Assembly (NCBI GenBank): GCA_945900785.1
Contig: CAMDJM010000041.1
Location: forward strand, 1-42,679
Direction of reading: 5' to 3'
Source of the DNA: Akkermansia muciniphila
GTDB lineage: Bacteria > Verrucomicrobiota > Verrucomicrobiia > Verrucomicrobiales > V1-33
Length of the DNA: 42,679 bases
Shown here: piece after piece, positions 27,028 to 33,980 of the stretch
Layout of the letters: each line of letters begins with the position of its first letter
Position numbering within the stretch: the first letter of the stretch is position 1
Translations under genes and position numbers: made by a program
Notes under the pieces: generated by a model
Database searches by the model: none
The model's input: the letters and a program-made list of their open reading frames with translations, nothing else
Told to the model about the DNA's origin: nothing

Positions 27028-28365
27028 GTGCATGGGAAATCCGTCAACCGCTGGCATCGCTACGGCGACAGCGGTGCGCCTCTCTACGAAAGTATCGACC
27101 GGCATGCCGGGATGAACCTGCTGCGTTTTCCCATCACCGCTGGCCTGGCCAATGGCAGGTTTTATGCCCGGGTGTGCCACCGCGATGCCAATGTCCAATG
27201 GTCTCCGTGGTCCGCTGCTGTTCCATTTACCGTCACCGGCAGTCCGGACATTGCCGATCCTGCGCTGCGTCTTTCCAAGTGGGTGTATGCTCCCGGCGAA
27301 GCCATCACCGCCATTTTTGAAGGTGGACCAGGCAATCCCACCGACTGGGTGGGCATCTACCCATCTCCGCATCCGGATGGCGGAAGTCCGGACGGCAGTC
27401 CTGGGTCCACCGACTGGAAATATGTCAGTGGTTCCCGCAATACCGGCCCGGCCGGCACCACCAGCGGCAGCCTCACCTTTGCCAACGCGCTCTCCAGCAG
27501 GTTGTGGTCCCCCTGGTTCCTCGCCAATGACGGCTACACGCCCATCGTGCCGAAAGTGGAATTTTATGTCGGCACGGCACCCACTCTCGTCCCGAACAAA
27601 CCCGTCTACACCCTGGGGGATGCTGTGCAGATCGGTTTTACCAATGCCCCGGGTGGCACGCTGGACTGGATCGGAATCTATCGCGTGGGCAGAAATCCCG
27701 GGGCCGGCAGTCCTTCCGTGAAATGGAGTTATACCCCTTCCGCCGCCGGCACGGCGGAGTTCGCGGGACTGGAAAAGGGTTATTATTATGCGGTGTATCT
27801 GCTGAATGACGGCTACTTCGAGTTGAGCCAGCGGGGGCCCTTCGCGGTGGGTCAACAGATTGCGTCGGTCTCCATGGAGTCGGTCAACGTCACCGCCGGC
27901 GGGGATTTCACGGTGAGCTTTACCGATGGCCCCGGCATCCCCAAGGACTGGCCCGGGCTTTACAAACAGGGCGAAACGCCGGGAGACAATGTGCTGACTT
28001 TCTATCTTTATTTTGGCGGCGCGACTTCAGGCAGCGTCACCTTCAAACTTCCGGACCTGCCGGCGGGGCATTATTTTGCCGTCATGTTCACCAACGATTC
28101 CTACACGGAGGTATCGAACCGCATCCCTTTTACTGTGGCCCCTCCGGACACCTTCCCCATTGAGGAAGTCCGTCTGGCAGGGGCCGGCATGTTGCTCCGC
28201 TGGCCGACGGAAGCCGGACGCAGCTACCTCATCCAAAAGAGCAACCCGCTCGGCATCTGGACCGATGTCAGCACGGTATTGGCAACGGGTGCCTTTTTTG
28301 AAACCACCATCCCGGTGGACCGGGTTGTCAATCCCACCGGGTTCTTCCGCGTAAAACGGCTATAG
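27028..28365 (+). CDS. Secreted protein with three Ig-like DWIGIY repeats, 5' truncated
   Basis: The open frame is given from a GTG at 27028, but it is open back to 26929 and has no signal peptide, so the natural start appears lost; 445 residues remain. After a lead segment (NRWHRYGDSGAPLYESIDRH) there are three repeats of about 90 residues, at roughly 80-185, 187-280 and 285-370. Each has a P-x-D-W-x-G-x-Y turn (DWVGIYP, DWIGIYR, DWPGLYK), a S-G-S-L/V-T-F strand and an F/Y-x-A-x-x-x-x-N-D-x-Y end. The pattern recalls the Ig-like SKICH fold. The last 60 residues resemble a C-terminal module of secreted Verrucomicrobiota proteins. A neighbouring frame at 26920-26987 encodes VWVTQSGRPFR, perhaps part of the lost N-terminus. 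Confidence 0.6.
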   Translation: MHGKSVNRWHRYGDSGAPLYESIDRHAGMNLLRFPITAGLANGRFYARVCHRDANVQWSPWSAAVPFTVTGSPDIADPALRLSKWVYAPGEAITAIFEGGPGNPTDWVGIYPSPHPDGGSPDGSPGSTDWKYVSGSRNTGPAGTTSGSLTFANALSSRLWSPWFLANDGYTPIVPKVEFYVGTAPTLVPNKPVYTLGDAVQIGFTNAPGGTLDWIGIYRVGRNPGAGSPSVKWSYTPSAAGTAEFAGLEKGYYYAVYLLNDGYFELSQRGPFAVGQQIASVSMESVNVTAGGDFTVSFTDGPGIPKDWPGLYKQGETPGDNVLTFYLYFGGATSGSVTFKLPDLPAGHYFAVMFTNDSYTEVSNRIPFTVAPPDTFPIEEVRLAGAGMLLRWPTEAGRSYLIQKSNPLGIWTDVSTVLATGAFFETTIPVDRVVNPTGFFRVKRL

Positions 28366-28396
28366 CCGGAGGTTTGGAGCCGGATCCATGGGGCAA

Positions 28397-28641
28397 TCAA
28401 ACCTCAGCTTTGGCGGACTTTTTCTTTTTGTTGGGTGCTCCGTAGACGCTGTCAGCGACGTAAGGTTCCCCGTGGCCCCATTGGAATCCAGTGCGGCACT
28501 ATCGCTGGTGATCGGGTCGAGGGAAGCTGCGGAATTCTCCACCGGCACGGCTTCTCCAATGACTGAACTATTTTCGGCACTGGTGGAGTCCTGAGCTGAC
28601 GCGAGGCCGGGGAGACCATGGCTTAACGCCAGAAGTCCCAT
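28397..28641 (-). pseudogene. Small secreted protein, frameshifted
   Basis: On the minus strand an ATG at 28639-28641 opens what looks like a signal peptide (MGLLALSHGLPGLASAQ) followed by a Ser/Asp-rich stretch (DSTSAENSSVIGEAVPVENS). Near 28490 a neighbouring frame gives a sensible basic C-terminus, FQWGHGEPYVADSVYGAP followed by NKKKKSAKAEV and a stop at 28397. Joined they would make about 80 residues. No family is recognised. The start is uncertain, as the frame is open further upstream. Confidence 0.4.
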
Positions 28642-29056
28642 TCTGGGCCAATTTGCCAACGTGCCCTCTGGCGCGTCCCCACATCCGGCTGAAAAAGAGG
28701 AAGCCGCAACCTTCAACGCGCAGGCCAAAGCCGGGGATCTGCTGGCAGTCGAACGTTGTGGTCCATGTAAAACATTGATTATCAGTGGTATACACTTCAT
28801 CTCCATCTGAAACGAAAGCATCTTTTCACTATTTTTGGACCGATGAATACTGGATTCGGGGTTTCCTGCAGAGGATCAGGAAGAGGTGCGTTGCCTCAAA
28901 AATGAGGCCGGGTGCACCTGGATGGTTTGCTTTGACGGAGCTGACGCATTTTCCAAAATCACCTGGCACTGCTCCTGCTCAAGAAATTATTGAGTCCAGA
29001 AAAAAAATAATTCTGTTTGTTGACTCCCAGCGATTCATCAACTAAGTATGCCTTGT
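28642..29056. other. AT-richer intergenic stretch, no gene seen
   Basis: Base composition drops sharply in this stretch. It contains a run of A near 29000 and a TTGACT at 29020-29025 that may be the -35 box of the following small peptide gene. No coding frame looks convincing. Confidence 0.4.
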
Positions 29057-29248
29057 ATGAAAACCAACACTACCTCAAAACTCCTTCTCGCCTTGGCTGT
29101 CGCCACGCTCACTTTGGCCGTTTTCAGCGGCAATGCTTCCGCCGGTGGAAACCGTGTCGGGAGACCTGGACCCGGCGGGCTTCTACTTCCGCCAACTCCT
29201 CCACCTGCCATCTCATCAACTGCTGGTGTAGGTATTAGCCCTCCCTGA
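29057..29248 (+). CDS. Tiny secreted Gly/Pro-rich peptide
   Basis: From the ATG at 29057 the product has 63 residues; an ATG at 29048 would add three. It consists of a good signal peptide (KLLLALAVATLTLAVFSGNA, cut expected after ASA) and a short mature part of about 34 residues rich in glycine and proline (GGNRVGRPGPGG, LLLPPTPPPAISS). I recognise no family. The AT-richer setting is shared with the PEP-CTERM-like gene that follows 64 bases later, and the two may form a unit. Confidence 0.55.
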   Translation: MKTNTTSKLLLALAVATLTLAVFSGNASAGGNRVGRPGPGGLLLPPTPPPAISSTAGVGISPP

Positions 29249-29312
29249 TTGCTCTGTCTTTGGTAATCTCCTCCGTGGGCAACTATTCCAACTTTAACCG
29301 AATTACTTGAAT

Positions 29313-30119
29313 ATGAGTTTTAAAAAAAATGCATTCATAGTTTCATCACTGGTTACCTTTGCGCTTCCAGCGAAGGCGGCGTTTACGACCGGATTCGATG
29401 GCGCATCACCCTATACGAACTTCGCTCCCCAAGGTGGATGGGTCATTTCTAATGCAGATGACGCACTTAGTTTTGGCGTTCCCGCCGGTGGAGTGTATGG
29501 GGACACAGTGGCTTTGGGAGGGTTCTTTTCCGTTCCTGCAACTGTTTCCACCAAGCTAAGTCGCCCCATTAGTGAACCTGCTCTGGGAGGAGCTGGTAAG
29601 GGTTATTTCAAGGTCGATTTCTCTTTGATTAACGGAAATGCGGCTGATTCGGCGAATTTTTTCAATCAAGATGACACCTTCGGATTTTCTCTCTCCGATA
29701 GCGGTGGAACCCTTCTCTCCATCGATTTCGCACCGACCTTAGATGAGGGGTTTCGCAAAATCAACCTTGCGACCTTCGGTGGTGGTGCTCCCGATTTGAC
29801 CAATCAAGGTCTTGTTCCTTCGGATTTTGCTTCGCCAGCATTTTACACCCTATACCTCAATTTCGCTGCGGAAGGTGCAGACCTGAAATATACCGGTAGT
29901 ATTTCCGGCGTAATACTGCCCAACTTTTCTGGTATCATCGCTGGGAAAGCTTCCACCACTTTTACTGAAATTGGGATTAATTATCTCGTGACTGATGCCG
30001 ATCCCAATAATGCAGGAAGCAACCTTATCTTCGTCGATAACATAAGCATCCCTGAGCCAACGGTTACGCTGACTGGCTTGATGTCCTTGGGCTTGCTGAG
30101 CTTGCGCCGCCGTCGTTAA
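29313..30119 (+). CDS. Secreted protein with PEP-CTERM-like sorting signal
   Basis: The 268-residue protein starts at the ATG at 29313 with a signal peptide (MSFKKNAFIVSSLVTFALPA). The middle is rich in Gly, Ser, Asp and aromatic residues and probably forms a beta-sandwich; no catalytic motif is seen. The end is SIPEPTVTLTGLMSLGLL followed by SLRRRR: a PEP motif, a hydrophobic span and an arginine cluster, the layout of PEP-CTERM signals recognised by exosortase. The protein is thus likely processed and anchored or released at the cell surface, often with exopolysaccharide. No exosortase gene is in the window. Codon use is more AT-rich than the neighbours. A strong terminator follows the stop. 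Confidence 0.75.
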   Translation: MSFKKNAFIVSSLVTFALPAKAAFTTGFDGASPYTNFAPQGGWVISNADDALSFGVPAGGVYGDTVALGGFFSVPATVSTKLSRPISEPALGGAGKGYFKVDFSLINGNAADSANFFNQDDTFGFSLSDSGGTLLSIDFAPTLDEGFRKINLATFGGGAPDLTNQGLVPSDFASPAFYTLYLNFAAEGADLKYTGSISGVILPNFSGIIAGKASTTFTEIGINYLVTDADPNNAGSNLIFVDNISIPEPTVTLTGLMSLGLLSLRRRR

Positions 30120-30174
30120 TTCGATGGGAGGAAGGTTTGCCTACAAGTAACTTTTCCTTGTAATTCCTTCAGAG

Positions 30175-30206
30175 ACGCCTCCTGTGCCACAGGAGGCGTT
30201 TTTGTT
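30175..30206 (+). terminator. Rho-independent terminator after the PEP-CTERM-like gene
   Basis: ACGCCTCCTG and CAGGAGGCGT form a ten-pair GC-rich stem with a TGCCA loop, followed by TTTTGTTT. It lies 55 bases after the stop at 30119 and separates the accessory pair from the following phosphatase gene. Confidence 0.92.
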
Positions 30207-30329
30207 TCACCGCTGAATATTTGTAACATTCCCGGCCTTGGGGTCTAGGCTTTCCAGCAAAATCCAGCCAGTCGCGGATCCTTGACGGAGGGCTGGCTGC
30301 TCTGCACTTCAAGCTTCGAAGACAAACAC

Positions 30330-30989
30330 ATGATTTCCCCTGCTGCGGTGATTTTTGATTTGGATGGCACTCTGCTGGACACGCTGGACGATTTGGCGGA
30401 CTCAGCGAATGAGGCCTTGGCCGCCTGCGGGCTACCTCCCCATCCTGTGGATGCCTACCGCACTTTTGTGGGTGAGGGGATGGAAGTGCTGATTTCACGC
30501 ATTGTTCCACCAAGCCAGCGGATGGCCCCTCTGGCATCGGAGGTTCTGCAAACCTATAAAGCCGTTTACAGCCGGCGTTGGAAGGACAAGTCGCGTCCCT
30601 ATCCGGGCATTGTGGACATGCTGATGGCCCTTAATGCCAAGGGAGTTCCCCTCTCGGTTCTGTCCAATAAACCACAGGCCTCCACGGAAATCTGCATGGC
30701 CCACTTTCTTGGTGGACTCGGGTTTGAAATCATCCTGGGCCAGCGGGATCACGTGCCCAGGAAGCCTGATCCAGCCGGAGCGCTCGAAATCGCCCAGCGC
30801 TTGGGATTGGATCCTTCCCGGATTCTATTTATCGGTGACACTGCCACAGATATGGACACGGCTACCTCAGCCGGGATGATCCCCGTCGGCGTGCTCTGGG
30901 GCTTCCGTGAAGAGGAGGAACTGCGCGCGCATGGGGCGCGCTACATTGTCTCTGATCCCGCGGAAATTCCGGCCTTGTTCCCAAGCTAA
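30330..30989 (+). CDS. gph: Phosphoglycolate phosphatase
   Basis: The 219-residue HAD hydrolase starts at the ATG at 30330, immediately before the first strand. Motif I is VIFDLDGTLLDTLDDLADS, which with the cap segment TFVGEGMEVLISRIVP fits the Gph/PGP branch. Motif II is LSNKP, the lysine lies in RKPDPAGALEIA, and motif III is FIGDTATDMDTATSAGM, followed by GVLWGFREEEELRAHGA. It would hydrolyse 2-phosphoglycolate, a by-product of DNA repair and oxygenase reactions, in the cytoplasm. Related enzymes can act on other small phosphates, so the substrate is likely but not certain. It lies alone between a terminator and a convergent reductase gene. Confidence 0.87.
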   Translation: MISPAAVIFDLDGTLLDTLDDLADSANEALAACGLPPHPVDAYRTFVGEGMEVLISRIVPPSQRMAPLASEVLQTYKAVYSRRWKDKSRPYPGIVDMLMALNAKGVPLSVLSNKPQASTEICMAHFLGGLGFEIILGQRDHVPRKPDPAGALEIAQRLGLDPSRILFIGDTATDMDTATSAGMIPVGVLWGFREEEELRAHGARYIVSDPAEIPALFPS

Positions 30990-31065
30990 CAGGAGAAACC
31001 GGTCCGGTCGGTTGTCCGCACCGGAAAAAGGTCCGCCTGCACCAGCTCGAGCCCACGCTCAAGCG

Positions 31066-31938
31066 TCAGCCGCGGCCGTAGTAGGTGTTGATATACTCCG
31101 CCAGCGCTTCCTGCCACGGCCGGACGGGTTGACCGGTGAGGGCGGCGAGGTGGGAGGTATCCATGGCGGTGTAAACAGGGCGTTCTGCGAGAAAGCCTGG
31201 CATTTCGGCGCAGCGCTGGGGGCTGAGGGTGCGGCACTGGAGCGACACCCCGGCAGCGAAGGCGAGATCCAGGGTGGTCTGGCCATATTCCAGCCAGGAA
31301 CAGGAGCCCGCATTGCACAAATTCACGGCTCCCCGGGCGGCGGGATTCAGCAGCAGGGCTTCCAGCAGGGCTGCCTGATCGTGGCTGTAGCTGGGATTGC
31401 TCCATTTGTCAGCGATGGCCCCGCAATGGGTTTCGAGCATCGCCCGCTGGATGATCGCATCGGCAAATCCCGGACGGTCCGGACCGAAAATCCAGGAAGC
31501 CCTGGCCACCACGAAGTCTGCACTCACCTCCAAAACGGCTTCTTCCGCAGCCCGCTTGGTTTTGGCGTAAATTCCGAGGGGACGGCAGGGATCGGACTCG
31601 CGGCGCAGCCCAGGCTGGGTGCCATCGTAGACGTAATCGGTGCTGACGTGGATCATCCTGGCACCCCGTGTTTTGCAGATGCGGGCAATCTGCGCGGGGG
31701 CGGCGGTGTTCACGGCGTGGGCTTCGTCCGGATAGGTTTCACAATAGTCCACCCCCGTCACGGCCGCGCAGTGGATCACGGCGTCAAAATCGAGGGCCCC
31801 AAGGTGGTCATCGATTTGATCAGGGGAGGTCAGGTCCAGGGCCTTGCGGTCCCACGCGATGACGCGGTGCCGCTCCCGGAGAAGACGGGAGACCGCCGCC
31901 CCGAGGCGGCCGCCGGTGCCGGTGATGATGATGCGCAT
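31066..31938 (-). CDS. RmlD-like sugar-nucleotide reductase
   Basis: The 290-residue cytoplasmic protein starts at the ATG at 31936-31938, directly before the Rossmann strand MRIIITGTGGRLGAAVSRLL. The longer frame reaching 32184 is non-coding upstream. It belongs to the extended short-chain dehydrogenase superfamily; the catalytic YAKTK (Y-x-x-x-K), HVSTDYVYDG with the active Thr/Ser region, and WIFGPDRPGF are typical of dTDP-4-dehydrorhamnose reductases. No rmlA, rmlB or rmlC is nearby, so a role in rhamnose supply is only suggested. The gene is divergent from a membrane glycosyltransferase, with a 75-base spacer containing 7-base tandem repeats. Confidence 0.8.
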   Translation of the reverse strand: MRIIITGTGGRLGAAVSRLLRERHRVIAWDRKALDLTSPDQIDDHLGALDFDAVIHCAAVTGVDYCETYPDEAHAVNTAAPAQIARICKTRGARMIHVSTDYVYDGTQPGLRRESDPCRPLGIYAKTKRAAEEAVLEVSADFVVARASWIFGPDRPGFADAIIQRAMLETHCGAIADKWSNPSYSHDQAALLEALLLNPAARGAVNLCNAGSCSWLEYGQTTLDLAFAAGVSLQCRTLSPQRCAEMPGFLAERPVYTAMDTSHLAALTGQPVRPWQEALAEYINTYYGRG

Positions 31939-31953
31939 GCCGACAGGGAATGC

Positions 31954-31980
31954 ACAAATGACAAATGACAAATGACAATT
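31954..31980. repeat. Seven-base tandem repeat
   Basis: ACAAATG occurs three times in direct succession (31954, 31961, 31968), followed by the variant ACAATTT. It lies in the spacer between two divergent genes, where it could affect spacing of promoter elements. Confidence 0.7.
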
Positions 31981-32013
31981 TGCAGGCCCGGCGGGCATGA
32001 GGCAAAAAGGAGG

Positions 32014-33939
32014 ATGAGTTTGTATTCGAACCTGCGTCGCGCCCTGGCCTCTCTGAGCCGGGAGCAGCGGTGGTTTATTTTTTGGGTCCTGTTGTGCACT
32101 GTTCCATTGGCTTGGCTGGCGGTGCCAGGTCCGCGCGCCGCAAAGGCTGCCCAGAAATTGCAGCAGGCCCACGCCGCCGGGCAAGCCGGGGCCACCATGG
32201 ACTATGCGGCGTATTGGATTCCCCGGGCGGGCAAGGCCGGGCTGGTGCTTGCCTGGCTGTTTCTCCTGGGGACGCGGGCCCTGGTGCGCCCTGTGCCTCT
32301 GGAAGCCGCTCCAAGGTTGCCGGAGCCGGGCCGCCGCGCCGGGCTGGGGCTGATCACCCTGACGGGCTTGGTGATGCTTTACAGCGCCTGGGCCAATGCC
32401 CCCCGCCTGAACTACGGGCTATGGGGCGATGAGGAAGCGACCATGCGCAAGAGTGTCGTGGGCCAGTTCCACCGGGGGGACGATGGCAAGCTGTCTCCCG
32501 ATCCCATCTCCTGGCAGGAGACCCTGTTCCGATACCGTGATCCCAATAACCATCCGTTGAACAGCGTGCTGTCGCGCTTGAGCCACGAATGGTTGGCGCG
32601 GGATCTGACGCGGCCGGATGGCTTTTATTTTGACGAACGGGCGATGCGGTTTCCTGTTTTCATCGCAGGTCTCCTCGGGCTGGCGGCCATGGCGTGGGTG
32701 GGTTGGGTGCTGGGTCGACCAATGGCAGGGGGCATGGCAGTGCTGCTGATGGCGTCGCATCCCTGGTTTGTGCGCTACGGGGTGGAATCCCGGGGATACG
32801 GATTTTTGTTTCTTTTCATCCCCTTGGCCATCGGCTGTCTGGTCAAGGCGGTGGCGTCGGGCCGATGGCGCTGGTGGGTCGGCTATGGGCTGTCCCAGTT
32901 TTTGATCATGTGGTCGTTTCCCGGGTCGCTCCACGTCCTGCTCGCGCTGAATGCCTCCGCTTTGTGCATGATTTTTGGCTTGGGCGGCCTGAGCCGGGAC
33001 TGGCGGCTGGCGCAGGCGGGCCGATGGTTTAGCGTTTGTGCGCTCGGGGCCTTGCTCTGCACGATCCTGATGTTGCCTCTGGTGCAGCCGCTGATGTTTT
33101 ATTTAAAGGCGGCGCGCATGCAGGGACCGATGCCTGCCGCGTGGTATGGGGAGGCGCTCATCTGGCTGTGCAGCGGAATGCCGTGGCACGCCTGGGATCC
33201 ATCGAATCCGCTTTGCTGGTCGTGGCAGCAGTTTTTCGCGGGCCATGCGATGCCGGTAGGCATGGTGCCCGCCCTGCTGGGGGCGGCGGGCGTTTTGATC
33301 GCGGCAGGAATCGGCTGGTGGAAGGCAGGTGGTATCGCGCGGGCCCTGCTGCCGGCCCTGCTGCTGTTCCCGGGGTTATTTTTCATCCAGATGAAGGCGA
33401 CGGGAGGCTTCGGTTATTCCTGGTATATTCTGCCAGGATTGCCAGGAGTGATCCTGCTGGCTTCCGGCCTCGGCTGCTTTCCCTGGAAGCGCAGCGCTCT
33501 GCCGGCGGGCGTGGTTCTGGCCGGATTCAGCTACGGCACAGCGAAGCAAAATATCCTGCAGCGCCATTTCCCCATCGAGCAGATGCGGGAAGGAACCATG
33601 CTCACCCGCACGGTCCGCCTGGCCACGGACCCCAGGATAGATGAAGTGATGAGTTTGGATATCATCATGACCACCCGGGGCTATGATCCCGCAGTGCTGC
33701 CGCTGCCCGGGGATGATCCTGATCAGTTGAAGAAATATCTGGCGGAAGCAGACCGCACGAAGAAGCCGTTCTTTGTGCATATTGGATCGCCGTTTTTCGC
33801 CGATGAAGCGCGGCCCAAGGTGATGGCCTTGGTCCGCAATCCTGCGATGTTTGAACTGATCGCGACCCTGCCAGGAATGGATGCGCCCTACACGCGCCAA
33901 GTCTTCCGGTATCGGCCGAATTCGGTGGCGGTGCCGTGA
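32014..33939 (+). CDS. GT-C-type membrane glycosyltransferase
   Basis: The product has about 641 residues and roughly 11 transmembrane spans, consistent with dolichyl-phosphate-mannose-mannosyltransferase or ArnT-like proteins (GT39/GT83). The first periplasmic loop carries YGLWGDEEATMR, the acidic pair expected in GT-C enzymes, and VESRGYGFLFLFIPLA is a common segment of this group. A soluble C-terminal domain of about 120 residues follows the last helix. It would move sugars from a lipid carrier onto acceptors at the outer face of the inner membrane. The AGGAGG at 32008-32013 touches the ATG at 32014; spacing is ideal for the TTG at 32020, so the true start may be two codons later. The divergent RmlD-like gene may provide sugar precursors. 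Confidence 0.72.
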   Translation: MSLYSNLRRALASLSREQRWFIFWVLLCTVPLAWLAVPGPRAAKAAQKLQQAHAAGQAGATMDYAAYWIPRAGKAGLVLAWLFLLGTRALVRPVPLEAAPRLPEPGRRAGLGLITLTGLVMLYSAWANAPRLNYGLWGDEEATMRKSVVGQFHRGDDGKLSPDPISWQETLFRYRDPNNHPLNSVLSRLSHEWLARDLTRPDGFYFDERAMRFPVFIAGLLGLAAMAWVGWVLGRPMAGGMAVLLMASHPWFVRYGVESRGYGFLFLFIPLAIGCLVKAVASGRWRWWVGYGLSQFLIMWSFPGSLHVLLALNASALCMIFGLGGLSRDWRLAQAGRWFSVCALGALLCTILMLPLVQPLMFYLKAARMQGPMPAAWYGEALIWLCSGMPWHAWDPSNPLCWSWQQFFAGHAMPVGMVPALLGAAGVLIAAGIGWWKAGGIARALLPALLLFPGLFFIQMKATGGFGYSWYILPGLPGVILLASGLGCFPWKRSALPAGVVLAGFSYGTAKQNILQRHFPIEQMREGTMLTRTVRLATDPRIDEVMSLDIIMTTRGYDPAVLPLPGDDPDQLKKYLAEADRTKKPFFVHIGSPFFADEARPKVMALVRNPAMFELIATLPGMDAPYTRQVFRYRPNSVAVP

Positions 33940-33980
33940 GGTCGTAAGGTGGGGCTGAGTTTATTTATTTATTGATTCAA

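Noticed and set aside
28388..28594. A 68-residue plus-strand frame
   Set aside because: It has no ribosome site or family, and the minus strand in the same place gives a more coherent secreted-protein remnant.
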